From Caecitellus pseudoparvulus (taxonomy: Eukaryota > Bigyra: Bicosoecida): a DNA stretch of 64,000 nucleotides. The stretch's first letter is position 1. The number at the start of each line of letters is the position of its first letter. This document shows positions 30,301-39,474 of this stretch, one piece after another. The stretch lies in assembly GCA_965644315.1 (NCBI GenBank), contig CBFFRQ010000062.1:1-64000 (forward strand). Direction: 5' to 3'. Made by a program: the position numbers and the translations under genes. A model generated the notes under the pieces. It did not search any database. It was not told the origin of the DNA and worked only from the letters and a program-made list of their open reading frames with translations.

Positions 30301-32803
30301 AGCGCTTCATGGCTTTGCGGGAGTCGTGGATGGCGCGCTGGCGGGCCTTGGCCAGGGCTTGGCGCTCCATCTTGTTGCGGCGCAGCGCCTCCTGGCTCTC
30401 GTGGAACTTGGTCATGATGACAGCCAGGGTCAGGTTCAGCAAGATGAAGGAGCCGACGAGGACGAGCGGCATCCAGTACAGGAACGTCCACGGGTGGAAG
30501 GAGTCCTGCGTCTGGTACATCATGAACACCCAGCCTTCCAGGGTGATGGCCTGGAAAATCGCCACGAAGGACATGAGGATGTTGTCAAAGCTCGTCACGT
30601 CGTTGTTGGGGGCGTCCTCCAGCACGCCACAGAAGGCGTCAGGTGAACATGTGTGCATGCCGCCACACAGCCGGTCGTCATTGGGGTCCAGCTCGCCAGT
30701 GGAGACGAGGAAGCAGCGCTGGTGCATGACACCCACCCACAGCTCCAGCCCGATGATGCCAAAGACGATGAAGTAGAAGAAAATGATCAGCAGAGTGTTG
30801 CACAGGAGGGGGATGGAGTGCAGGAGGGAGTTCACGAGCACTTGCAGGCCTTGTAGGCGGTTGATGGTGCGCAGCGGACGCAGCGCTCTCACGGCTCGCA
30901 AGGCAGCGAAGCGCCCAATGCTCAAGATCTGCAGCTGCGTGGCCACGCTCTCCAAGACGATGAAGGCGTCCAGGACGTTCCACGCTGAGCGGAAGTAGCT
31001 GTGGCGGTCTGTGAGGTTCACGCCCCAGGCCACCATTTTCACCAGCATCTCCACGACGAAAAAAATGGTGAAGAACACGTCCGCTGACCGCAGCACGCCT
31101 GCCAGGCGGGAGTCGGGGTCGAGGCCCGGCTCATCCAGGGCAAGGAAGACGCAGTTGATGAGGATGACTGCCAGGACGATGCGGTCGAACCAGGGCCAGG
31201 CGACGAGTGCGCGAGAACTGGCGCGAATCCGCCGCGGCAACTCCAGCAAGAACTGCGACGACGACTGCACGCCATCTGGTCGGGACTCGAACTGGGCCAG
31301 AAAGCTGCTGGTGTCCTCCTCCCCTTCCCCTGCAGCGAGCAGCTCGAAGCGCTCCCGCTCCAGCGGCGACAGCTCCTTGGCCGGGTCAGACTCGCCGAAG
31401 GGGCGCACTTGCCCCGTCACGTGATTCACCGTCACCAGGGTGCCGCTCAGAGTGCGGGCCAGGACGATTTCCGGCAGGGTGGCCTCTTTCACCTGTTCCG
31501 CAGAGTGCAGGAGCTCCCCGAAGGTGGACGGCGTGACGGTGACACCATTCAGAAGGCGCACGGGCTGGGTGGGGTCCAGCGTGCCGCCTTCGGGGCTGCG
31601 GTTGAAACGCCGAGAGAAGTAGGTGGAGGCGGGTTTGGCCTGGCGCGCCCCGTCCCATGCCGAGTCACTGTCCAGGTCAGAGTCGGACAAGGAGGAGGAG
31701 GAGGAGGAGGAGGAGGATGACCGCCAGCCCTCGCCCCAGGGGGTGTCGTCTCCTCCGCCACCACCACCCTCCCCCCCGCCCTTCACAAGGTGTGACATGC
31801 CCAGCTGCTGCAGCGCCGCGTCGTCCAGGGAGAACTCCAGCAGCCCGCCGCCCTGTGCGCCAGCCACTGCGTCGGGGGGCGCCTCCTCCACCCACATGCC
31901 GGCTGGGCCCACGCCATAGGCTGGCCCCGGAGGCATGGCGGGAGCTGGCGGCATCTGCACAGCACTGGGGGGCTGGGTGGGGTAGGGTGCCGGCGGGCCT
32001 TGTGACAGGTCCATGCCGAGGGCGGGGGGCAGGGGCGGCAGCTGTGCCGCGCTCGCTGCGCCAGTCGCGTAGGGTGGCAAGGACGAGCCCACCTTCGGCG
32101 CAGCCTGACCCACGCCAGCACGAGCGCCAGCGTCCTCTTCGCTGGGGCCAGAGGCGTCAGACAGCGCCAAGGACTGGTCGTCATCCAGCGACGCAGCTCG
32201 AGAAGACAGCCCTGTCATCATGCTGGCAGCGGCCGTCTGACTGCGACGGTGGGTGCCGCCGTGTGACTGCCGTGAGCTTGCGGCGCTGGAGGCAGGACTG
32301 TCGCTTGGGCTGAGCGCGCCTGCCATGCCGCCGCCTGAGGCGGGTGAGCCTTCCGAGTGCTGCACGATTGATGACCTCATGTGTTGCCCCAGAAGGTGGC
32401 GACTCGTGACGCCCATGGCTGCCAGGACGCGTTCTGTGCGGAGGGAAGGAAGGGGGTGAGGTCGCCAGCGATGCAGCAACGCACGCACTCCTGCCGCTGG
32501 GCCGTACTCACGCTGCTCCGTCGAAATCCCCGCAGAGGGCACGTGAACTACTGACGCCCGCGACCCTCGCCGCCCCGCTGCACCTGCCGCCATGAGAACA
32601 GCAGGGGAAACGTTGCCGGCGCCTGGCTGGCCTGGGTACCCCAGCATGCCGCCGCCTTGCAGCATGTCTGCCGCCACCTGCATGGCCATGGCGTTCTGCT
32701 GGTGCCATGGGGTGCCCGTCACAGTCGCTGCCGCCCGGCGTGGCTTCCTTCGCTGCCGCGCACGCGCATGCGACTGGCTGCTGGAGCCAATGGTCTGCCA
32801 CAT
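21323..32803 (-). CDS. Four-domain voltage-gated Ca2+ channel alpha subunit (Cav-like)
   Basis: The gene has one in-frame intron (32434-32511) and encodes about 3800 aa from the ATG at 32803; the open frame extends further upstream into DIM1, so that start is a judgement. There are four S1-S6 repeats. Their pore glutamates fall near 30537 (TLEGW), 27423 (AGEAW), 23757 (SGEGW) and 22887 (TGEGW). EEEE is the selectivity signature of Cav channels, not Nav (DEKA) or NALCN (EEKE). S4 segments carry regularly spaced Arg (e.g. ALRAVRALRPLR, VLRLLRCLRPLR). After repeat IV comes a Cav-type EF-hand-like region, and near the C-terminus an IQ-like motif, KIQTAWRERRERWKRR, for calmodulin. Linkers are very long: about 500 residues N-terminal, 800 for I-II and 930 for II-III, all Ser/Ala/Pro-rich. 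III-IV is about 50 residues. Location is inferred to be the plasma or ciliary membrane. Confidence 0.93.
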   Translation of the reverse strand: MWQTIGSSSQSHARARQRRKPRRAAATVTGTPWHQQNAMAMQVAADMLQGGGMLGYPGQPGAGNVSPAVLMAAGAAGRRGSRASVVHVPSAGISTEQREYGPAAGVRALLHRWRPHPLPSLRTERVLAAMGVTSRHLLGQHMRSSIVQHSEGSPASGGGMAGALSPSDSPASSAASSRQSHGGTHRRSQTAAASMMTGLSSRAASLDDDQSLALSDASGPSEEDAGARAGVGQAAPKVGSSLPPYATGAASAAQLPPLPPALGMDLSQGPPAPYPTQPPSAVQMPPAPAMPPGPAYGVGPAGMWVEEAPPDAVAGAQGGGLLEFSLDDAALQQLGMSHLVKGGGEGGGGGGDDTPWGEGWRSSSSSSSSSSLSDSDLDSDSAWDGARQAKPASTYFSRRFNRSPEGGTLDPTQPVRLLNGVTVTPSTFGELLHSAEQVKEATLPEIVLARTLSGTLVTVNHVTGQVRPFGESDPAKELSPLERERFELLAAGEGEEDTSSFLAQFESRPDGVQSSSQFLLELPRRIRASSRALVAWPWFDRIVLAVILINCVFLALDEPGLDPDSRLAGVLRSADVFFTIFFVVEMLVKMVAWGVNLTDRHSYFRSAWNVLDAFIVLESVATQLQILSIGRFAALRAVRALRPLRTINRLQGLQVLVNSLLHSIPLLCNTLLIIFFYFIVFGIIGLELWVGVMHQRCFLVSTGELDPNDDRLCGGMHTCSPDAFCGVLEDAPNNDVTSFDNILMSFVAIFQAITLEGWVFMMYQTQDSFHPWTFLYWMPLVLVGSFILLNLTLAVIMTKFHESQEALRRNKMERQALAKARQRAIHDSRKAMKRSAHSKRGAAIARHLSTSTSNTDPRGAGGMQRAARTLQVARRMGRMHAHGTPVSTGSDRGTPSPASLRQPQGGLPTAHNPMAFSPPHAHMRGGAVTPPYGMLAVSGRGTPASYPHMQGSQASTGSVASHEASLRSRDGPSPAPAGDSKLGREPTLPTPSAGGLKGGMMRRRTSTAQPAPPTGAAALMGNRGRSRTQARAGAGDGPGSTRRPTHSSPAGVAPAAAALGLAPFTKPAPPSPGVGGIVGSPMPPHTAALSRTQSAAVMPRPGMGAARDAVPSAGRERSDTDASFSSRADAYRKQQEKKLLKARRQSLMGTAGRGLGGASAAFRGAAIDKRRRKSTWGTFAFESAAAAAEERLRKAKADKLKAADHRHHHGHHGHHGHHGHHGHHGHRMAGPGAEGAAREGGRRGGVTLGDLPPGPFRRLGALDEGGEDPVLPSSHRGGRVHASSRHARRDSTATAGSDDEVLGASSTERWGLADASKAEGMGAAGQGAGGKRRFVRHQSSKRLRRSSTLAMLQIHSGGAEEGEAPATAQLEQQGSRTPSGGSAHAGGTSKAASFQDRKALLAVASEAAAAAARRQAARGVAVPRTDSTHSARAGAGDAASSSSRSLTESDAGRESQEEGGPESTGPGLLAALCCGVGEDETLDGVDDWPQARARVARDTSIPMPSGRRVPACLQCCMGLARRLGVCGRNCLEPADPDGHVPAHVQRLRDHPAAPRYRKLTRWERELSSSAEERLRCTYLERMQDFLCPRDTRWQQWFNKHISAPVEHFTNTRLFILTIAFAIFCNTVALAVEHHNMPPALDRGLNAVNVFFTVLFLAEMLLKWVGLGLARYFEDRFNVFDACIVVVSLIELGLEGGSGEGGTFSAFRMARVFRVVRLARHWSSMKRIVLVVARSLESFGYLALLLLLFLFVYALLAMHLMGGIYNDMPLQDRPRSNFDTLHNSFITVFQILAGEAWNEVMYEVVGATASKWYILFFVSWTIIGNFVVLNLFLAVLLDGFSGNDMDTTKAEQEDIQQAAEELVEVTMRAKELRSAQAVSIKDKVLFPSAIRERISARRRMNKLKKNILFGQTPKLQDASAGPVATDTSSPREPTRSLRTVRSMAGGLVSPLQRQKSARAFGALRGFLAKASPAELKAVAEKASEAAEADDATANRETPTKPLRAISALKRFLLSSTPQEREAVAAGLPGAEDGGQQPAQASPTQTQRLPPLAESPASENTSRTSGSLSTSPGGQSASSARRRASLGLGTLVDERLLGSSASADGSSSSDTSRGGPEDRATPVKRPLAAPAQSTVPGLSSVLVEGREASGTAFVRNRASLLRQLPASAGKRLSVFSGGLDDSFTSAHARAAGSTAHKAPPLVQQQDPGAVFNGAQSFLHAAVPSRHCHQAASASSASRRHKQQAIAAAEASATRTSGIKRCSSAPCLTSRQWEGLADWSAAMEVAAAEASGPRADASAVTLSPPARPAVLSKVDSQTSKGTAERLRALSSSSRSGVGGGGVTGGAFSLRGPKASPNLSTPEAAPDVASPVDFTANPLAASATGPPRASIFGPAPRAMLQRLRENSADKPSEAGVPSSAATLSNAALSPPAPRSIDRQKVKGLLGAIKVVKRTALTRTSKQGADGKAKLKLVKSPTKTGTVSLSKLKLSLAPRPPPPRPAQRPTPPAAPPARGGEGLGTFHRVDTAEMRQPAPSSTVDALSATGDGKKVPPPPPKRPPPSPGKFSTPPGTSQRSSRPLRPSLSAPREGVHSSQDRRRVSFAVAPPPSTQPAAPTLFVDTRPASEAHKAPALTSAPATTDRGFSPSPLAQDTVYTSAGDTPVGQTGCSVQQHAGAAQPNAGEPRASPVQAEVPRATNTAAAQRKRAFTVGGGTGVSDGAMLGTRGRRHFSITSGEAAAMAPSEPKLMQRHCWCFSPTGATQRRVAHFIDPNTHLATIEIPPVCGLSRIEQPITFDGIILILIVLSSVLLAVEEPGIRPESTKANVLRWFELVFTCIFVVEIVLKCIAHGFVGTPNAYVKDAWNLIDLASVSASVVGLSISGVDISYVRVLRLLRCLRPLRLISRNQGMKVVVEALIRSINAILNVTGVLLLVWFLFGVLGVQLFAGKLQHCNDPDFPGYISFEGIPGDTAGSWVVEPCSAGFFFTNDDGELVERRVLTPDANFDNIFNAMLTLFVTSSGEGWPGVLYAVSDTTSVGHQPARNASPANAYYFVMFIFIGSFFLLNLFVGVIFENFLATKNNMAGFGFLTERQREWVETQRLLQRATPLSKLKPASSRCGAMLFSFASSVTLAYFVNFAIMLNIVVLASKYWRQGEEWSQVLEVANIVFSGIFALEVIVKVLGFGFKKYWENSWNRFDAAVSFVGVLDSLVVPGQGEAAAWAQRTFSIIRVLRGVRLFRTFSGLRTIMSTILMALPSLANVGSLLLLIFFIYAVAGMTVFGEVELQENLSVHANFSNFGLALSTLFRCATGEGWEGIMFDSMNVDAGGSPAAPAFFISFTLVVSFVMLNLFSMIIIEDFSQQDRQARGLTADHIRQFRKAWARVDRTGHKWIPVAKVEVLLRTLPRPMGLPKGATFAEYLSYAQRLAITSYNGKVHFRDLLLALHRVTYGIAIPAEVLEKMETAPAKIQARIEGKLRAEMDNEATRVASAVKDGANRFIELLASRTAARRAKRKSVHDPLRALALGAHSPASAASSGDSKVAPSLGEAGSAAQAGEAETKETGGDHSTAAAAQPAALPGMPSGALSGDGKLSPSQRLGRLRELLGGGGGGGGATPKMLGVVNSAVSTRRMIQAAALGMEGGGDGENSDSSSGEAAPKAAAGAAKAPGPESAGDPLRSRRFTSKNLAAALSGSTEPARMATLSTVLQAAAGVSSRHLVSDPPEASAGGPRPLSGRTPVAAARQRLGRIQEDSDGAGVEQGSMGLSLPDTEELSGAGWSILRPRGAATNKRLRSLSVTKANFELELTASKIQTAWRERRERWKRRRRTWQHGLR
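29121..29188 (-). repeat. 9-bp minisatellite coding for a His-Gly tract
   Basis: About seven copies of catggtgtc-type units encode HHG repeats in the I-II linker of the channel. Such a His-rich cytosolic loop could bind Zn2+ or sense pH; that is inference. The unit count is likely polymorphic. Confidence 0.85.
31691..31717 (-). repeat. Trinucleotide run coding for poly-Ser
   Basis: A GGA/GAG run on the plus strand encodes ten consecutive Ser in the channel N-terminus, followed by an acidic LSDSDLDSDS stretch. It is a simple-sequence tract in a disordered region. Confidence 0.85.
32434..32511 (-). other. In-frame intron in the Ca2+ channel gene
   Basis: The interval is 78 nt, a multiple of three, with no stop, so the open frame reads through it. 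The donor is GTGAGT; the acceptor CTCCGCACAG follows a pyrimidine-rich stretch. Removing it joins codons for STEQ and QRVLAAMG. Its size and borders match the other introns here. Confidence 0.75.
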
Positions 32804-33054
32804 GCTGCTGTGTGTGTGAGGCGAGTGCCCGGGCAAGCCGGTCTGCACGGCACCTCCCCTCCAGCGCGACGAAAGTGCATTGCGGTCGCACCCCGGGGAC
32901 ATGCCGGGGCTGGCAGTGTTTCTGTGGGAGCCCGGATTCTGCCACGCGGTCGGGAGTGCGAGCCGGCTGACGGCAGGGCACGTCCTGCCTCGCCGCCCAG
33001 TGCACAAGTGCACTCGCCGGCCACTGACGCAGGGAGGGCGCATGAGGGGGGATT

Positions 33055-34667
<1,613 letters not shown>

Positions 34668-36461
34668 ATGTTCGAGGGTGCAGGGCTGCTGCTTGGCGCA
34701 GCAGGTTGGTCAGCTGATTTGCGGCGGTGCCTCAGCTGAAGGCTCTGCACGCCGCGCTGCCGCCGTGCACAGGAGGAATCATCCTAGGAATCTCCACAAC
34801 ACTATGGCTGCATACTTCTGGTCAAGTGACTGGCATCAGCGGCTTCGTGCGGGGCCTGATTGACCCAGCACGGCTGGCCAAAGGCGGCGCAGAATTCAAG
34901 GGAGCTTGGGTGACTGCATTCATGGCAGTAGCTGCGTTCCTGTCCCTGGCGGAGCCTTCCTGGGTGGGGGTTGGGGACCGCCCGGACGCTACTGCTGCTG
35001 GGTACATCATTGGCGGGTTCCTTGTCGGCCTGGGCACGAGCATGTCCAACGGGTGCACCTCGGTGAGTGTGTGTGGCAGAGACTGCGGAACTTGTGCTGC
35101 CAACTGCCTCGGTCACATTGCGTGCACTGGGACGATGCTGAGCGGCAGTTCGAGCTGTGTGAACACTCAAGTGCATTATGTCGTTACTGCGTGCCCTCTT
35201 CATGCCGGGTGTGAGCCGTCGTCCCCGGTCAGCTGAGTCAACAGCTGACTGCCTTGCGTCACTGCTTCGCCTCCGCTCCACCGCACAGGGCCACGGCATC
35301 TGCGGCCTGGCACGCTTCAGCCTTCGCTCCGTCACCGCCGTCATGAGTTTCATGCTCGCTGCCATGCTCACGGCAACTGCCCTGGAAGTCAACCGCCCCG
35401 CCTTCCTCGTTGACGTGCCCACGTCTGTGCCAGGGCTGCAGCGCATGGCCGACGTGCCAAACTCCAACACGCCCCTGTTCGCCCTCATCTTCGGCTGCAT
35501 CGCGGCTGTGATTGCCATCGCGCTCATCATCTACATGTGGGTGGCTGATTCTCGGCATGAAGGCATCCACACTGCGCTTGCTGCAGCTGCTGGCGCCGTG
35601 TTTTCCGCCGGCATGGGCGTGGGCGGCATGCTGAACCGCGGGATCATCGTGTCCTTCCTCGCCCTGGCCCCGGGCTGGAACGTGCGCCTGGCCTTCGTCA
35701 TGGGTGGCGGTGTGACCGTGGCTGTGGGGGCCTTCTACTGGGTCAAGGTGCGGCACTCGCAGCTGCTGGCGTCAGTTGGCGAGGCGTGCCCCGCCACCTC
35801 CGCCGGCGAAGACATGACGCCTGACGAGAAGGAAGCCCTCACCTTCCTCCGCCGCAAGTACCAAGTGCCCACCAACACCCTCGTGAACTTCCAGCTCGTC
35901 TTCGGCGCAGTCGTGTTCGGGGTGGGGTGGGGCATTTCTGGCCTCTGCCCTGGCCCCGCTCTTGGCCTCATGTCCGCAGGCGTGGCCAGGGCGTGGCTGT
36001 GGCTGCCTGGCTTTGCCCTGGGCAGCTGGGCGTGGGCGTGGCTGGAGCATGCCCTGGCGCAGGCGGGGCACCGTGCAGGGGCAGGGGCCCCCGCCCCAGC
36101 AGCAGCGTCCCCTCCGCCTGCTTCGCCGGAGCGCCCCAGCGTTGCCACCGCACGAGCTGTGCTGCAAACGGCAGCTGCCGCCGTGAAGGACACACAGGAC
36201 GTGGAGACAGGCAACACGGCAGGGTTGCTGGCGCACGCGCAGCCTGCCTGCGGCCCCGCCAGCATGGACGCTCTCCGTGCTGCGTTGCCTGAAGACGTGC
36301 ACCCTGTGCTGTGTGCTGCGCTGCTGGCTGCAGCAGAGGAGGTGCAGGAGGAGGGCACGCCATCGCCAAGGCCGCGCTCTGCGTCTCCTCGTGTGTCCCC
36401 GGAGCTGGGTGCTGCCGAAGTGGCGCCAGAGGGCGCCATTGACGCCGTGTCACGGGTGTAG
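34668..36461 (+). CDS. YeeE/YedE-family sulfur-compound transporter
   Basis: Exons 34668-34704, 34773-35062 and 35289-36461 give 499 aa. The first exon encodes only 12 residues plus one base (MFEGAGLLLGAA), and its donor GTTGGT is weak. The second intron is 226 nt, unusually long here. The family carries thiosulfate or other sulfur compounds across membranes; conserved Cys/Gly motifs line the path. Two are visible: NGCTSGHGICGL in the first half and GISGLCPGPAL in the second, with GGIILG and GGFLVGLG helices beside them. The pattern is the typical inverted pair of multi-helix repeats, about nine or ten membrane segments by eye. The last approximately 150 residues are a Pro/Ala/Ser-rich soluble tail with no recognisable motif. 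Splicing joins NGCTS directly to GHGICGL, which supports the model. Confidence 0.85.
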
Positions 36462-36642
36462 CCTCCGCACAGCCGCTGGCCCCTGTGCTCGCCAGCTCAC
36501 GCAGTTGGCGCAAAAGCAGTACTGCCTCATTTTCTGCCGCATAGATTATCCTCCCATTGAGGCCCGAATACATGCATGTCCCTTCCAGCCCTCGTGCAAG
36601 GGTCCTTCGCTGGCTGCTGCGCATCAACTTCCGCACTGCGAC

Positions 36643-37719
36643 ATGCTTCGGACGACGGTAGCTGCAGCCAGGCGGTCAGCCTGCGCACTTGCAGAGATGC
36701 AGCACGTGCATGCACCCCAACCCAGTGCTTGGCCAGTCCGCAGTGCCTCGTCAGTGCCCAAGGCGACGAAAGACCTGCTGCAAGCGAACGGGCGTGGTGC
36801 ACTGCAGTTTGTGCCTGCAGCAAGCCAGGCACCTGCGTCCCAGGGCGGCGGCTTGGCCATCCTGCTAGGGTGGATGGGGTCCAAACACAAGCAGCTGCGC
36901 AAGTACGCGGAGCTGTACACGCAGCGGGGCTATGACGTGCTCACAGTGACGCCGCGCCCCCAACATGTCATGGTGCCTTCGTCCACCTGGCACCTGGTCA
37001 GCGCCGTCGCCCGCAGCGCCAACACACTGGCCCCTGACAGCCCCGTGGTGACCCAGGGCTTCTCTGTCGGCGGCTTCCTCTTTGCCAGCATGCTGCAGGT
37101 GTCTGCAGCTACCCGTGGCTCGTACGCTGGTGTGGACGGCGGCGCGTACGCTGCAGCCGCCGAAGCCGGCACACGCGTGACAGCGCTGCAGCCCGGCGCC
37201 CCGCCGCCCTTCACAGCGGCCACCTGCGCCACAGCTGTGCGCACGGACAACACCGAGGTGGCCCAGCTCCTGCGCCGCACCGTCGGCTTCGTGGCGGACT
37301 CCCCCGTGGACTACTTCGGAGTGCCCAAGGGCCTCGCCTTCGCCGTGGCCGGGCAAGTGCTACCGCATGCCCAGCCCTCCCTGGCCTGGGGCATCTCCTC
37401 TGCCCTCGCAGCCTTCCCCGGCATCCAGCGCTTCCACCTGGCCGCCAGCCACAGGTACTTGTACGACCCCCTGGGGTGTCCCGCCGCCACGCTGTACTCG
37501 CTGGCGGACCACGTGGCAGACCCGCAGCCCATCCTGGATGTGCACGCGCTGTGGCAGAAGGCGGGTGTGCAGTCGGCACTGCACATCTTTGAAGACACGC
37601 GCCACATCCTGCACATGCGCCAGCACCCCAAGCAGTACCAGGCAGCAGTGCATGCGTTGCTGGACGAGGCAGAGGGCTACGCTGCGGCACAGGGTCAGCT
37701 GGCGGAGCCTGGCCAGTGA
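36643..37719 (+). CDS. TMEM53/DUF829-like alpha/beta hydrolase
   Basis: 358 aa from the ATG at 36643; the frame opens earlier but overlaps the previous gene. The N-terminal approximately 45 residues are Arg/Ala/Ser-rich without acidic residues at first (MLRTTVAAARRSACAL), so an organelle transit peptide is plausible. Next comes LAILLGWMGSKHKQLRKYAE, the hallmark opening of the TMEM53/DUF829 family. A nucleophile elbow QGFSVGGF, an Asp in SLADHVADP and a His in EDTRHILHM complete a likely Ser-Asp-His triad. The substrate is unknown for most of the family. The gene converges on the ACBP gene with 53 bp between stops. Confidence 0.8.
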   Translation: MLRTTVAAARRSACALAEMQHVHAPQPSAWPVRSASSVPKATKDLLQANGRGALQFVPAASQAPASQGGGLAILLGWMGSKHKQLRKYAELYTQRGYDVLTVTPRPQHVMVPSSTWHLVSAVARSANTLAPDSPVVTQGFSVGGFLFASMLQVSAATRGSYAGVDGGAYAAAAEAGTRVTALQPGAPPPFTAATCATAVRTDNTEVAQLLRRTVGFVADSPVDYFGVPKGLAFAVAGQVLPHAQPSLAWGISSALAAFPGIQRFHLAASHRYLYDPLGCPAATLYSLADHVADPQPILDVHALWQKAGVQSALHIFEDTRHILHMRQHPKQYQAAVHALLDEAEGYAAAQGQLAEPGQ

Positions 37720-37772
37720 GGGCTGACGGGCGGCGGGGGCAGTCTGCAATGCATTGTGTGGCGGCAGGGGCC

Positions 37773-39101
37773 TCAGGCGGACGCGTTGCCGGGCCCGACG
37801 AGGGCTGACAGCAGGAAGCCCTCCAGGTGCTGCCGCAGCCCCACTGCCGCTGCGACGAGGAGCAGGAGCAGGATGACGACACTGCTGCCTGAGGCGGGCA
37901 GGGGGCCGCCCAGCACGGCTTGCACACGCGCCGCTCCAGCTGTGACGGCAGCAGCAGGTGCCTCCGCGCCCACGCCTCGCAGTGCCTTGGCCAGCAGTTT
38001 GCTTAGCATGCCGACAAAGGCATTCAGTGGCGCCAGAGCCTTGGGCAGGAGGGTGTGCAGCTGGGCGCGCTTGCCGAGGTGCAGGAGGGGCGCGATGAGA
38101 GATCGCACGATGGCCACCACCCTGCGCCACACTGCTGACAGGGCGGCCATCAGCTGGTTCATGGACGTGGGCAGGCCGCCGCTTGCCATGGTCTGTGCGG
38201 CGGTGGTGGCTGCGGTGGTGGCTGCCACACGAGCCGCCTGGTCCGAGGCGGAAGCCAGGAGGCTGCTCACAGTCACGGCGGCAGCGCCGTGTCTGGTGGC
38301 AGAGGGCGGCATGGGGTCCTCACTGGGTAGCTTGCTGGGCGGCGGGGGCGGCGTGGCGGTGGCACCGGCCCCTACCGCGGCGTGGGGAGCAGGTGGCTGA
38401 GGCTGGGGGGGGGCAGCTGCAAGGGTGGGGGAGGGCGACCCCACCACCACCGTCCCACTGGGCTTGTTGGCCTTGGAGGCACTCTCCAGGCGGCTGAACT
38501 GCTCCTCCAGCGCCTGCACCGCGCTGAGGTTCTGCTGCACCTGGCGCTTGAGACGTCCCATGCCTGCGGACATGGACCCCGCACGCGCAGAGGCTGCAGT
38601 GAGGGCAGTGGAGGCCCGGGCAGGCGCAGTGGCCGGGGGTGTGCTGGGGGCACCGCGGGAGGGTGGTTGAGGAGGGGGTGGCGTTGCCACGGGTGTGGAG
38701 GACGGCGACCCTGCTGCATCGGCTGGAGGAGTGCCGAGGGAGGGGGGGCGTGGGGTGGGGCACACGGAGGGTGGCGCCCCTGTGAAGCCGCTCCACTGCC
38801 GCCACTCGGGCCAGCCGTCGGTCAGGCCCGCGACATATGCGGCCGCTGCTTCGTCGGCTGTCATGCCAGCCCGCTCCCGCCAGGCACTCCACTTGTACTT
38901 GGCAGCCATGCCTTCGAAGAAGCCCGGCTGTGCGTCTGAGCAGTCGCCCAGAGTGACCTGCTTGTACAGCCCGTAGAACTGCAGCTTCTGCTCCACAGAG
39001 GGGGAAAAGGCGCCGGAGTAGTGCCGCACCAAGTGCACTGCCGCAGCGAGGTCTTGCCGCAGCGCCTCATCTTGCACGCGAGCGAAGGGCCCATCCGCCA
39101 T
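37773..39101 (-). CDS. Acyl-CoA-binding-domain protein with C-terminal membrane anchor (ACBD5-like layout)
   Basis: 442 aa from the ATG at 39101, no intron. Residues about 5-95 form an ACBP domain: the ligand-binding YGLYKQVTLGDC, then GMAAKYKWSAWRERAGMTADE and YVAGL. A long Pro/Ser/Thr/Ala-rich linker follows, with a short helical segment (RLKRQVQQNLSAVQALEEQF), then a basic amphipathic region and a hydrophobic stretch near the C-terminus (SVVILLLLLVAAAVGL) with only about 20 residues after it. That is a tail-anchored arrangement as in ACBD5, which sits on peroxisomes or ER contact sites. The family binds long-chain acyl-CoA; localisation here is inferred. Confidence 0.88.
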   Translation of the reverse strand: MADGPFARVQDEALRQDLAAAVHLVRHYSGAFSPSVEQKLQFYGLYKQVTLGDCSDAQPGFFEGMAAKYKWSAWRERAGMTADEAAAAYVAGLTDGWPEWRQWSGFTGAPPSVCPTPRPPSLGTPPADAAGSPSSTPVATPPPPQPPSRGAPSTPPATAPARASTALTAASARAGSMSAGMGRLKRQVQQNLSAVQALEEQFSRLESASKANKPSGTVVVGSPSPTLAAAPPQPQPPAPHAAVGAGATATPPPPPSKLPSEDPMPPSATRHGAAAVTVSSLLASASDQAARVAATTAATTAAQTMASGGLPTSMNQLMAALSAVWRRVVAIVRSLIAPLLHLGKRAQLHTLLPKALAPLNAFVGMLSKLLAKALRGVGAEAPAAAVTAGAARVQAVLGGPLPASGSSVVILLLLLVAAAVGLRQHLEGFLLSALVGPGNASA

Positions 39102-39474
39102 GGTGGTCGGGTGGCGAACGCGCAGGCAACTGCTGGGCCCTCGTGCGCCTCCCTGGCCTCGCAACAATTCCCCTGTCCAGCCCTAGCTCCGACGCAGTCC
39201 AACGGCGCTGTGCTGCCTGGCACTGCACGCGGCAACACAGGGTCAAGAATGTGCAGACGCAGTGGGGGGTGCAGTGCAGTCGGAAATTTAAAGGGCACGC
39301 CACAAATCACACCGTCCTCCACCTCCGCAAGGCCTCCAGCCTTGCCCGCCCCACATCGCAGGCCTGACCACCCGTGCAAGGGGGGAACGTGAACAAGGCG
39401 CGCTGCGTGCCACCCCCTCGCTGTCCACTGCACGCCACCAGCGGCAGCACTGCGCACACGGCAGCTGCAGGGGC
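39102..39474. other. Divergent promoter region between ACBP and the first B56-like gene
   Basis: 373 bp separate the two ATGs. A TTTAAA at about 39287-39292 lies in otherwise GC-rich DNA and could be a core element for either gene. No coding frame is convincing. Confidence 0.45.
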
